DNA of 64,000 nucleotides from the NCBI RefSeq assembly GCF_008831285.2, contig NC_045138.2, positions 29,917,934 through 29,981,933 of the forward strand, in the 5' to 3' direction. The stretch comes from Nymphaea colorata (Eukaryota > Streptophyta > Magnoliopsida > Nymphaeales > Nymphaeaceae). Shown here one piece after another: positions 13,122-25,353 of this stretch (its first letter is position 1; every line of letters starts with the position of its first letter). A program made the translations under genes and the position numbers. The notes under the pieces were generated by a model. It was given only the letters and a program-made list of their open reading frames with translations, did no database searches and was not told the DNA's origin.

Positions 13122-16100
13122 ATGGCGATAATTGGGGACGCCCTCCGGCAGGCCTTCATGCCGAGACATGAGTATGATAATCTGAGGGAAGAGGAGAAAG
13201 CGTGGGGACGGATCCAGCGGCCGTTGGTTACCGGCACGGTGGCGCTTCTTTGGTTTGCAGTGCTTCTTTCTGCTTCCTTAAGCCTGAACATTGTGTTTCC
13301 AGCCGACGGTGGCGACCGGCCTCTGTGCGATGACCGCCGGATTCAGCCGTTACCCGTCGTGCCTGAGAATAGATCCGAGGGCGTCGAGTTGTTGCCCCAC
13401 GCGTATTACTTGACGGACGAAGAGGCGGCTCAATATTACTGGGTAGTGGTGTTCATCCCTTCTGCTATCCTCTTCCTGTGCTCGGTTATTTACCTCTTAG
13501 CAGGTAAATGTTTCAACTTCTGTCGTCTCATCACCTTAACAACTATCGCCACCACTTTCGTTTTGGTGGACTTCCATATATGTAGCCACCACCCAAATGT
13601 GGGACTTCTTTGCTTCTGAAATTGCAGTAGTCTATGGTTACCGACTTACCGTTAAAGTATTGAAAGATATCTTACATCATTCAGAACGTGTCTCTTGCAT
13701 CTCTCTGTTCACGTTGATGGTTGGTTTTCCTTTCGTAGGAATAAATTATGAATGAAGGCGGGTATGTGCTAGTTATTTTTATGCACGCTTACTACGGCCA
13801 CCGACATCGTCCTTTTGTTGTTCTATGCCTTGTGATGTGTATCTTCATTTGTTCGTTCATTAGATTTTGGGGAGAAGAAAGAGGTTCTATTTTTTTTTCC
13901 TGCCTTCTCTGCCACTTGCTTATAAGGAGGGATTTTAGAGTGAACTCGATTATTGTCTTCGTTGAAACATTGGTTTCTAGTATGACTAAGAAATTGCATA
14001 ATACTTGGTTTTAGTCTCTCCAGTTTGCGATAGAGGGTAAGTTTGGTAGAAAAGCCATAAAATCAACCCAGTCGTTCTAAGTGGGGAACATGATAAAATG
14101 GCGACAGATCTTCATTTGTGCATAGTTTGATAGCATAACATTCTACTTGGGTTTAGTGTTCTGGAGCCAATTATTGCTAATCCTCTTTGGTAAAGATGAC
14201 CGCACTTCCCGATGTCCTGTGCGACGCTTGCTGGTCCTCAATGATAAAACTTGTAGTTCTTCAATGCATTTATTGAAGATATTGACAAATACGCAAATAA
14301 ATTCAGCAGATCTGCTTTTTCTTCTACTGTAATGAAGAGGAGCTAGGTACACCTAACAGCATTTGAAATTTCACCTTTATAATAGTGTCATCTTTGAGTT
14401 ATGGAGACCCATCATCATCTGTGGTGAATGTGCAGTTACTTGATATTGTTGGTAAGTTGATAATCGACAGTTTGGAAGGCCTGTGAGGATTGACAGCAGC
14501 ATTTTTCAAAATGACTCAAAAGGAAGTTCAAGTTCAAATGGTTAGAGTGATGTTGGTGCCAGAAGTTTTTCTCAGGGATATGGTAGATATGGTCCACTTG
14601 AAGGAGGGTGGACAAAAAATTAGGCAGCATTTTTTCGCATCTGCTCCAACATGGACTTGCGTTTGGAAGTGGTTCCATAGGATGGCCTTCTTTGAGGGTG
14701 AACTTTTGGTCAAAGCTCTAAGCCATGATCCTGGATGGCCAGGATTATAGAAGCCTTTGGACCTGCCAACCTATGATTGTTTGCACTTTGCAGTGTTCTT
14801 GTCTCATGATTTTTTTGAAATGCTGGTGTGTATAGCAGTTTGTTTCAGTGTTGTACGTATCGTACGATACATATTATTGCAGTTTCAAAAATACGATATG
14901 ATACACCACCTATATCGTAAATAGGTGGTGTACCGTGCCTGTATTGCACATATATTATATGATACAAGCACTGTATCCTACGATGCAGTTACAATACAGT
15001 GATTTTTACTGATTTTTTATGATTTTCTTCTGATTATTTTTTTAAAATATGATACAGTTACGATACGCTACAATATTTTACGATACAACGTATCTTAAAG
15101 CTAGACCAATACTGCTTATGATACGTTTTTTACAACATTGGTTTGTTTTCCACTTCTTTGGTGCGTTAGTTTTTTATATCTTCTCAATAATGGTAGGAGC
15201 CGAGGAGGTCCACACCCACGTTCAAGGGTAATAGATATGTGCAAAGCTCGGAGATGATAGTTTTTCTGATTCCCGCAGCTACTATAACCGATTCATTTAT
15301 AATCCGGCCTTGTTAATGATAAGAAAGCCAACCTCCAGCACGTTCAAGGGTAATAGATATGTGCAGAGCTCGGAGATGATAGTTTTTCTGATTCCTGCAG
15401 CTACTATAACCGATTCGTTTATAATCGGGCCTTGTTAATGATAAGAAAGCCAAGCACGTTCAAGGGTAATAGATATGTGTAGAGCTCGGAGATGATAGTT
15501 TTTCTGATTCCTGCAGCTACTATAACCGATTCATTTATAATCTGGCCTTGTTAATGATAAGAAAGCCAACCTTGTCACGATTAGGTATAAAGCTAGAATG
15601 CAGTTTCTGACCTAGGTTGCGGTTGAAACTGAATTTGACTCCATGTATAAATGATGTTCTATATGGCTTGCACTGTCTTTATTTGTATCTACTGGTTGTT
15701 GTGTTCATGTGTTATGAACATGATTATTAGTTAAATTCAGCATAAGACACGAGTCAGAGTTGATAATTTATTGAATGGCATATGCAAAGCTTGGTTGGCT
15801 AATCGGCTTAATTTCTTGCATGAGTAGCTTTTAAAGACACTTGACCCTCAATAGTCAACTTGTCTGGGTTCCATCTATGACTCAATTACTAGGTCAAGCA
15901 CTGGCAGTGTGTGCCAAGGGAACCCACCTGGTGGATGACTTGTGCTGGACTTGCTTACATTGGTTGCCATGACTTTGAGCCCCTAAATATTTTAGTTCTT
16001 CATGCCAGTCAGTTTCTGGTCAGACATTTGTTGAATGTTAAGGTATCTAGTCTTCATAAGTGGCAACTATTTTTGGTTTAGTGATGACATCATCCTGTGG

Positions 16101-17608
16101 AAACAAATTGAGATCAGTCACCAACTGTGCCTGTCGCCCAACAACTGGGACCATCTGGTCTTGGAGTTGCCAGTGTACTGGTGGCAGTACATTGAAAACC
16201 AGATAAGGGGTAACAGGTGGCGATCTGATCTCTACTCTGTGAGAAGTAGAGTTCAGACAACTGTGCTATTTGATGTTTATGTTGACAGCTCTTGAATGCC
16301 CAAAGAATTGGGTTTCATGACCCTTTCTGAACCATTAGTTTCTTTGTGTGTTTATGTGCTACTCCCACACAGTATTAACTGTTAAATAATTTGCACATGT
16401 TGTTTAAGGATGTCTACTTTTCACGTTTAATGATATATCATATGTGAATACTTATAAACAAAATCCTGATCACTGCAGGAATGGCTGTTGCATATGCTGC
16501 TCCTGCAAGACATGCATGCTTGAGGGTTGTTGAGAATAACTACTGTGCTTCAAAGAGGGGTATGCTCTAAATTTCTAATTGAAGAAAACCTTTTTTTTTG
16601 TGCAATTGCTCAATGAGTTGCACCTATAATTTTTTATCTTTCCTTTCCCAATCTGCTGCAGTCCATAACGATGAAGAATAGTCGAATCCAATTTTAATTC
16701 TCATGGCAATTGGTGTGTTCTCATTTTAGTTCCTAGAGTCCATTGACTTCATTTTTAGCTTGGATAGAACTACCAACACCAACTTCCTGTATAATTCATT
16801 TAGGATGAACTCATCGATCTGTCAACTCTCTAGGCTCGGTTGGCCTGAGAAAAGTGTCCAATGGAGCAGTAGTTGATCATAGGAATGAAGGTTTAGTGTC
16901 AGCTGCCCAATATGGTTGAGACATGAAATCACCTGCCTTTTGTGTTGGACCATTGCTTGAGAAATGGCAAGTGATTAGCGATACATACTTCATCTGTGTA
17001 TACAGAACAATTAATTTTTGGACCATCATGCTGTCTTTGCTTTATCTGTGTTCTACTGTTTTTTTTTTTTTCTCAATTTGGTATTTCTCATCTTTGGTAT
17101 GGATCTGTCAGCGAATGCTGTTGATTCAACTCTTAAACGGATATGGGGATTTAGTGTGCCTAAAGTTTGTATCATGTTTGTGCCTGTAGGGCATTTGTTT
17201 ATTTATAATTTGTGAGACTTTTTCTTTTCTCAATCAGGTGGAGTCCGCTGCTTGTCCATTCTCAACTTAATATTTGCTGTTGTTTTTGGACTCCTTGCCT
17301 TATTCATGGGCTCCAGCATCCTCACATTAGCAAGTAACTGTTCAACGGCCCTGTTTTGGTGCTACGAAGTGTTCAGCTGGGGGCTTGTGATCCTGTATGG
17401 AGGCACAGGGCTCCTTCTCCGAAGGAAAGCTGCAGCTATTCTCGATGAAGGTGAGGTTGCAGGCAGCCGGACCATTGGTCTGGAAATGCTTGAGGCTCCA
17501 ATGGATGTGACACCAGAGATGGCAAGGCGAGCAAACGAAGGTTTCAAGTCTTGGATGGGTTCGTCGCTGCTTTCTTCTGATGACGAAGAAGGTCCTGAGA
17601 ACTGGTGA
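13122..17608 (+). CDS. Plant four-span membrane protein, function unassigned
   Basis: Three exons: 13122-13503, 16479-16559, 17238-17608, all GT-AG, joining in phase to 277 residues. I do not recognise a named family. Visible: an N-terminal soluble stretch (MAIIGDALRQAFMPRHEYD) rich in charged residues; hydrophobic spans at about residues 36-58, 105-127, 160-182 and 195-213; a cysteine-containing loop of about 45 residues between spans 1 and 2; and an acidic C-terminal tail ending SSDDEEGPENW. An in-frame non-ATG extension exists upstream, but the ATG at 13122 is followed immediately by a protein-like N-terminus and is preferred. Intron 1 is about 3 kb and holds a hAT-like element and a three-copy tandem repeat. 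Coding status is strongly supported by the joined hydrophobic architecture; function is unknown. Confidence 0.8.
14838..15148. mobile_element. hAT-like non-autonomous element with perfect 8-bp target duplication
   Basis: The element proper is 14846-15140 (295 bp). It starts CAGTGTTGTACGTATCGTA and ends GATACGTTTTTTACAACATTG, so its ends are imperfect inverted repeats (CARTGTTGTA). It is flanked on both sides by GTTTGTTT (14838-14845 and 15141-15148). Terminal CARTG and 8-bp target duplications are features of hAT-superfamily DNA transposons. No coding capacity; the interior is made of repeated CGTATCGTA-type words. Inserted in intron 1 of the membrane-protein gene. Confidence 0.88.
15217..15570. 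repeat. Three-copy tandem repeat, about 116-122 bp
   Basis: Copies begin with CACGTTCAAGGGTAATAG at 15217, 15339 and 15455 and end near AATGATAAGAAAGCCAA. They differ by only a few substitutions and a small indel between copies. It lies in intron 1 of the membrane-protein gene, just after the hAT-like element. Confidence 0.93.
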
Positions 17609-20440
17609 CTAGCAGCAGATGACAAAAGAAGAGAGACTTTCAGGTGCTTTTGGCATTCTCTAGCTCATCCAGACTGGTGGATGTCGTGAGACATAAGGTA
17701 GGGAACAAAGGCGTTTCCTGCCATCCGGCTGCAAATGGTTGTCTTTTAATGTAATCTGTAAAGACAGGGTATTCGTGGTGCCATCACTTGGAAAGCCTGT
17801 CATCTTCAGCGGGAAATCTGTAAAGAATGAAAAGATGAAAATGAAAACCTTTGATGGTTTAGAAAGCTTGTTCAAAGTTCAAATTAATTCTTTGAAGCTA
17901 TCATTGTTGGGCATAAGTAACAGAATATCATGACGTCAGCTCAAGTGATTTCACCTAATTTTCGCTTTTCACGTTATTGATGATTCTGCTTCTACACTTG
18001 ATCCTTTTTATGTGTGATGCAGGTGTGAGGTGGCCACTAGCGAGGGTGCAGTCGGCAGCGTAGTTGGGAGCATGTGAGCCTCACTGCCTTCGGAGTTCGT
18101 GTCTTGCTCTGCTCCACCACCAACTCCTCACGGGGCATCTGCAGAGAAATGGGGAACATGGTGGCGCATGGCTAACTCAGCACCTTTCGGCGGGTGGACT
18201 GATGGGGATTTATATTAAAAACAAATTAAAGTCGTCCAAATAATTATAAACTACTAAAATCAGTGTCAAAAAATCAGGATTCAGATCAGCCTGTTTCCAT
18301 TGATACAGTATCTCATGTTGGCGCTAGAAAAAAGAGAAAAAAAAAAACAGCCCTCTTCCTTCCTCTCTCCCTCCCCCATTGAGGCCCTGTATCGGTAAAT
18401 GAGATATTCAAACGATGAGTGGTTGACAGAAGTTACAGAACCAAGCCCGCTCTCTCCTGCACACACACACACACACACACAGAAAGATGCAGTGGGCAGG
18501 TGGTCCCTTGCAGATTCGATGGAAAACAAGGGCGGAAAGATGTTCAATTCTATACTACAACTTGAGTTTTACCAATGGCGACATTTGTATACACAATAAG
18601 AAATTCAGGAAGATCAGAAAGCCTATTTCTCTGGAATTTGCAAACAAACAGGCCCTTAAAGCTGGAGCGTTGGTGACCCATTTTGTGTTTCCTTTGCTTT
18701 GCTGCCTGCCTATAGTAAGTAATGGCGCATCAACTTGCTTCCGACGGGACACAGCCTTAGAGATGAATTATCTTTATCGATAGGTGGCTTGAATCCGTTT
18801 CAGGCATGCTCAGCTCCCATCGGAAGTAGGTCCAAAAAATTCAAGTAAACGCAATGGAGTCAGATTCAATCATTGAAACTTGTTCTTACTTTTTCAATAT
18901 TTTCAGTTAAAACCTAGAAGGGTATTAAGGTTTTGACTTACTTCGAGACTTGGGTGAATCTATTATATGGTATATTTTTCAATTCAGTTATCGTATTTAC
19001 TATTTATTATCACTTGCAGCTTAGAAGAGTAACACATTGGAAGGTGAAAGCAATCACATGATTCAAATTCAGACATGGTTCAAATCTCAGACCCCTCAAG
19101 TGTTGGCTTACTTGATCAATTTGACTTTCCAAGTTTGAACGCCTTCCTGTGCGTGAGACCCACCAGTGCACTCACTTTTAACCATCACTTGCATCGAAAA
19201 CCTTGAAAGATTGACGGGGGCAATATGCATGGTTCCCCATTTGCTTGTATCAATCTTTAAAAAATGCCTTAGTTAATTTTTTATTTTTTTTTAATGCATC
19301 AGGCCGTATCGGCCAACATGAGCCGAGTCAGCCGCATATCGGCCCTCATGTCGGGTCAACATAGGACCGATACGATACATATTGGTACGGGCCGATATAA
19401 TTCACATGAGACCTGATTGGCTTCAGGAGGGTATGGACAGCACAGATCCAAAAGCTCAGCAAAAAAGAGACGAATCGCAAGTACCAAGGCAATTCCTTGA
19501 TGGGCCATTTTCAAAGAAGAAAAGGGCCTTTTTTTTTTTGGTCCTCTACGTGACGAGTGCGAATGACGGAAATACCCTCGAGCATATTGTGCGAGTGGAT
19601 CGGACTCATGCGAACTGGATTGAGAAGCTAATTTAGACTAAATGGCAACATATAAAATAACTCTATCAAACTCACATGTCTACATGAACATGCACACTAA
19701 GCCAACCAAAGGACGATAAATCAAGTCCGGTGGGGAGTTTGTATTGATGGATCAATTTAAACAAGGATGGTCATTGGTCCTGCTACTTCTTTTTCTTTTG
19801 GGTTTCCATATCCAAGTTCGTTTTAGATCCAAACTTGTCATAAGATCCATGGTTTCATTATATGTGCTTGAAGATTTAAACAAACTCAGAGTGGAGCTGT
19901 CGTTTTTTGGGTTGCAAGTGGTTCGTATTTGGTTCGAGTATTTTGTTAAGTTTTACTGCGATCCGACAGCCATGCACATCTCTAGCAGGAAGTCAGCTCT
20001 GCCTGTCTGCAAATAACTTAGAAAAATAAAAATCTCTATAGACAGATAAACTAACCTAACCTACACACAATTTATTGCATATACAGTCTATTCTGTATTT
20101 ACCCATCTAAGTTGTATTTGACATGATTTGAAGGTGTAACAATGTTCATCACTACTAAAGAACTTTCAAATCAAATACACATCCGTGTTCTTGGCATAAA
20201 AATGTTCTAGTTGGCCTAGCAAATTTGATTCGCTTTCAGACTTTGATTTTTTAGATCACCCATTAGTATATGTTAGATCAGCCAATCAAAAGCTAGTCTT
20301 TCTTGAACTATTCAAACTTTTTGATTTTTTGATCACCCGTATGCATGTCAGATCATCAAAAGCTAATCGTTGTTGAACTAACTGCATCTATACAATTGAT
20401 TAGAAAAAAAATGCTAAAATTTAATTAATTTGTATGCAGA
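17609..20440. other. Intergenic with transposon debris
   Basis: Begins with the probable 3' UTR of the membrane-protein gene. A short (CA)n run lies at about 18461-18481. A block at about 19300-19400 made of GTATCGGCC- and CGATACG-type words looks like a repeat remnant. I find no exon that joins to a recognisable protein. Confidence 0.4.
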
Positions 20441-20452
20441 AAAGATTCCACC

Positions 20453-20464
20453 TATATATATAAA
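20453..20464 (+). promoter_or_regulatory. Candidate TATA box of the ABIL gene
   Basis: TATATATATAAA sits about 145 bases before the ATG at 20608, with a pyrimidine-rich stretch following it. The position suits a plant TATA box with a leader of roughly 110 bases. Inference from sequence only. Confidence 0.45.
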
Positions 20465-20607
20465 GGGTTCACGGGTCGTCATTCTCTTTCTCTATCTCTG
20501 TCTGAAATGTGGCGGATATCTTCTTTTTCTGTTTCCGGATCAGTGTACTGAGAGCCACCTTATAAAACAGCAGACGGTCCCCTCCATAGAGAGAGGAAGA
20601 GAGAGAT

Positions 20608-23600
20608 ATGGTTGTCTCAGAGAAGTCGATGAGCGATCTCGGGGAGGAGTCGCTGGAGTTGGATGATCTTTCCCGCTTTCAGAAGTCATTGCAGGTACCT
20701 GTACTTCTCCTCTTTCTAGCTTCTTCGCTCCTTATTTCAATCCTTTTCTTCTTCTTCCTTTTGTACCATTTTTTCGTCGTCATTTTTGGTCCTGCTTCAA
20801 ATGGTGCAGGAGCTAAAATCATTGCGACCACAGCTTCACTATGCTGCTGATTACTGTGAGGCTTCACTGAGGGAAGCGGCTCAGAAAACTCAGAGAAAGA
20901 AGTTGGTTGCCTCCCATCCTTTTCTATCTATCCCGAAATGCAATCACGGCTCCCTCTCTCTCTCTCTCTCTCTGTCTGTGTTCTAGCTAATCTCATGCTT
21001 ACTGCAATTAAACAAGATTCACATTGTGTCGTCTACCTCCCACCCCTCTTCATATCAGTGACATTCAGTTCTTTGTCCTTCATGGATGGTGTCTCCGTTT
21101 TATTTCCAGCCTCTGCCTACAACAACGAGATTGGTTTCTCCTAAAAGAACTCACCCTACACCTAGATTTCCAGATGCCCATATCATCAAACCCTTATGAT
21201 GACAACACCAAAAAGGATCTCCACAGTGAGATTACAGACAAAACTCAGATGGCACCTTTCTAACAGACTGCCTCTTGATTCAACTGCTCCTAGCTTCTAG
21301 TTCCTGCTCCCTTTTTTGTTCTTTTTAGGAGACTGCTACAGTGGTACTTCTCGTAAGCCTTCATTCAGTGAAGGTCGCCAATGAAAACGACCCCCATAAA
21401 TGCATCATTACTGCCATTGCCGGAGAGTGTGACATGATAAATGCTTAATTATTTCAACGGCCGGAGTATGTTGTATGATCGATGCGTCATTATTTCCACT
21501 GCCGGAGAGTCTCGCAGGATATAAACCAATGTGACGGACTCTCTATCTTGAGAGTGGCTCCTCCTCTGTCCAAAATGAAAAAAAAAAATCTGCAACCATT
21601 TACTATGACTACTCCATGTGAAGAAAACATGTGCCCATTTATGTAATTGATTTTGCAGATCCCTCCGAACATTATGTGTTACCGAAGCATCTAAAAACTG
21701 TAATGTAATGTCATGTGGGTGTTGTGGCAATACGATCTGTCTTGCTGTTTCCTGTATTTTTTTAGCATTCATAAACTAATATCTATATAGGATGGGGATT
21801 ATATCTAAATATATATGAATAAATTGCTTGGAAGGGCATTGGAGAATGCGAAGGAATACATAGGGAAGGCGGTCGTGACAACCATTGATCATCTGGGAAG
21901 CGTCTCGGCGAACCTGGAATCCCTTCTCTGTCTCAGCTTGGGCGAGATCTCAAGGGTGGAGCTAAGAATCGACTGTTTGAAACAGGTGCGCCTCGCACTT
22001 CTCCTTTTCCCGTGACGCCCGTTACGCGTTCTTTCCTGTTCCCGAATAGCAGTAAAACTTCATACAAATCCTCTTTAGAGCAAGAAGACAGGGAGCCATG
22101 GCCTGTCCAATGTCTGTACAAAAGTACCCATGAAATAAGGCTGCCCATCTGATCATGCTTGTGCATTACGAGGACGGGTAGGCCTACCTTTACAGGTGAA
22201 TGTTGCCTAATCTCTCACTCGGTATCGTCCACCATGAACATGGATGGTAGCAGGAAAGCGCCCTTCTGATCTTCAAATGCACAAGTCCTCCTATTAGTTT
22301 TTGCTTTGTGGTAACTTTGGTGTGCCCATTGCTCGAGGAGCCGCAACTGGACGGCAGTATGGCTCATACGCAAGGGGTGTAAAGTGTAAAGTTCGAATAC
22401 TGTGGTCACCATCACATTAACCACAATCACATTGCAGACTGCAGTATGTTATTTTGGGTGCTGTGAATGATGGTAAACTCTACATTCGAGTTGAACTGAA
22501 TCATGTACTCTAAGCCAATTAATTCATGCTTCAAAGTAAGCTAAAATCTTAAAAATCACTCATACAGCTATAACATTAAACGGTTTCCTTTAAGTAAACA
22601 TTAGAAAAAAAACTTTGAGGTGCCCATTATACATTTAATTACTACGAGTCGCCATATTGCTAAATTGTGGAGTAAGGTTTTCACATCATCTTATAGTTCA
22701 CTATATAATCACACATGTAATCGATGTATATATATATATATATGTTATATATATATATATACATCGATTACATGTGTGATTGACAGAACCATCCGAACGA
22801 AGGATGTTATATATATATATATATATACATATACATCGATTACATGTGTGATTGACAGAACCATCCGAACGAAGGATGTTTGACTCGCTGTCACAAAATG
22901 TAGACCCAATGCCTCCATGTTACCGTTGAATGTGGTTCAACTCCATGGACCGCATTTGTCATCCGCGTTCCTGGGATGCTAGGAACATTGTGTCCCGTTC
23001 CTCTAGTATATATACGTTTGAGCCCGGAACGTGTTGGGATGTTTGAAATTACAAATATGCCCTCAGGAAGTGAAAAAGGGAAAAGCCCCCTAAACGTCTT
23101 CACTGGCTCTCCTGTGCCTTAGCTTAGGTTCCGTGAAATGAGATAATAAATGTCCACCTGTGGGCCCCACCAATTTTAGATGACCTTTTATTGAACTTTA
23201 GTGCCTTGAGGCTTGCTTTCAAAACGGTCCTGGCTTTTTGCTGGAGTCCACTGTTTGATCGTTGTGCTCTTTTAAAAAAAGTTTGTGATTTTTTATATCT
23301 AAAGACTAAAAGCTTAGATCTGAAAGGCTTAGTTTTGGAAGCACTGTTGTCTTTGTCCTATCGTATCGAGTTGATACAAGCTCCTTACTTAAGATATCTT
23401 TTTTTTTTTCTCTAAATTATTCTTAAATAGAAAGGGAAAAATTAAAGAATTACGAATATAGATTGTTAATTAGTTCGCGACGGCCGAGGAGCTAACCACT
23501 TGTTTTGAATACAAATGCTAATTGGTATCTGTAACATGCGTTGCAGAGACTTCTCACATGTGAACAGTACAGTCAGAGAGAAGGACTTGCTAAGCAATGG

Positions 23601-25353
23601 TGGAATATGCCTTTGGCAAATCATCATAGACGTTATGTGGTCGCTGGTAATCTTTTACATCCTTCTGTAGCCTGATTTTTATGATCTGCTGAATGCTAAT
23701 TCTAATGGAGGAAGGAAGAAATGACTGAACTGGTTTTAATGGAGGAAGAGAAAACCTGAAAAAAGAGCATCAGGACCAATGTAGCATACTGCATCTTATT
23801 ATGAGTAAAATTCTTTGGAGGATTTAAAAGCTGAATAGTTGATTAAATCTTCACCTCAACAGGCAAAGTTGCGAGATCAAATGAAGATGTGGGGTACTTC
23901 TCTAGTCTGCACCTTTGAATTCTTCCCTTCTTTTCTTCTCTTTTGAATTTCAGTCGGTGTTTTTCTGTATCCGGGGTTAGGCAGATCTTTGTCAGACCCT
24001 TTTTGAAATATTGAACTCTAGACCTCCTTCAACGCGAAGGTTGTAACTTTAAGATGATCCATAGTCACATTCTGGGGCGAAGCCAGGAGTTTTTCATGAA
24101 TAGGACTGAATTCTGGTTTTAAAATGTTGACATAGACCGAAATGTCATTTTTCAAAATTTTTATATAGGATACATGAAGTTTTTTGAAATTTATATGTAA
24201 ATTTTAATTTTTTTTACCCCCTCTTTGGCTTCTCCCCTAGTCACATTTGCAGCATTTTCGTCGGGAGTTTGACTAAGTACATATGTTCATAGATTTGCCT
24301 AAGGACTATTGGATGAAATTGTTTTAGCTGACACTCTCTTTATTTATCCTTTTCTCTCTGTCTAAGCAGGACAAAGGCCACCCTTCCACTTGCTTCCTCA
24401 TGTTCTATAGGTAAGTCTCAAGCATATGTCCATTTCCTCTTCCCACATGGCCTGCCTTTTGTACTCCACTAGGCATGGAGTTCATGAACTTCCTTCACGA
24501 TTGGAGATCAAAGAACTCTTTCATAATCTGAGTTCACAAACTTGGTGTGGTTTGTGTACTCCACTAAGCATGGAGTTCATGAACTTCCTTCACGATTGGA
24601 GATCAAAGAACTCTTTCATAATCTGAGTTCACAAACTTGGTGTGGTTTGTATCCCGGTTTATTATGACATGAGCATCTTAAATGCCTGTGTGATAATTCT
24701 TCTGTCTCCTTTCATGGTAGGCTTTGAGTTTTCTGCTTTGCTGCCGAAGATCGAAAACCAGCCACTGCTGATGAAGTCTGGGAGCACCACTTCTCTCAGA
24801 TCACATCCTCAGACATGGGAGGTTTGTTCTTTTTTTCTTCCTTCATGGCAACCTTTCATTTTTCCAATTCACAAGGAAATTGATGGGAGAAAAAGAAGCA
24901 AAAATCTGCTGCATTTGAAGAGACAAAAGAATGGCATTTTCCACATTAAATATATACTTGAAATTGTATAAATTATCTATAAATGTCGGGTTATGGCAAT
25001 TTAAAGATCGATATGTACCAGATAATCACAGTTCAATTGTGATCGAATCTACTTAGGAGTTTGTCATTTTAAGGGTATTTGAACATTAGATTGCAGATAG
25101 AACTTTATTTAGATATCATCCATCCAAATCTGCCTCTTGAAAGACCAAAGATGCATGTGTTTTGATATGATTTAGTCCGAAAGAGATCGTCGATATAAAG
25201 CACCTCCTTTTGGTGTGTTTCTTTGCTAACATATCCTTGATTTTCATAATTTCCTTCTGTTGGCAGCAAGGAATTGAAATGTTTGAAGATCAGCCCAAGA
25301 AATCAGGGGAGAGCAGGCGACATAGAAAGCTTCTAGTTCTTCCTTGGAAGTAG
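20608..25353 (+). CDS. ABIL: ABIL protein (Abi-1-like subunit of the SCAR/WAVE complex)
   Basis: Eight inferred exons: 20608-20694, 20810-20901, 21835-21985, 23547-23646, 23863-23893, 24370-24410, 24721-24821, 25267-25353; about 229 residues, phases consistent throughout. ABIL proteins are Abi-like subunits of the plant SCAR/WAVE complex, which activates ARP2/3 and branched actin. Diagnostic blocks: FQKSLQ-ELKSLRPQLHYAADYCEAS (residues 24-46), ENAKEYIGKAVVTTIDHLGSV (about 62-82), the EISRVELRIDCLKQ-RLLTCEQYSQREGLA helix across exons 3/4, then a short basic tail ending RRHRKLLVLPWK. The N-terminal coiled region is well conserved; the C-terminal third is short compared with longer ABIL members (about 300 residues), nearer the ABIL4/5 type. 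The junctions of exons 2/3 (donor AA|GTTGGT, acceptor GGAAG|G) and the 31-base exon 5 are weak and rest on phase and protein fit. Confidence 0.82.
22707..22880. repeat. Hairpin-forming inverted repeat plus tandem copy
   Basis: AATCACACATGTAATCGATG is followed by (TA)n and then by its reverse complement, giving a palindrome from 22707 to 22781. The right arm plus the next 30 bases (GACAGAACCATCCGAACGAAG) is then repeated 72 bp further on (from 22833). It lies in intron 3 of the ABIL gene. It may be a small foldback element, but no target duplication is visible. Confidence 0.9.
24461..24650. repeat. Direct tandem duplication, 95 bp x 2
   Basis: A segment beginning GTACTCCACTA at 24461 is repeated almost identically from 24556 (aggcatgg versus aagcatgg). 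It lies in the ABIL intron before exon 7, so the coding sequence is unaffected. Confidence 0.95.
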
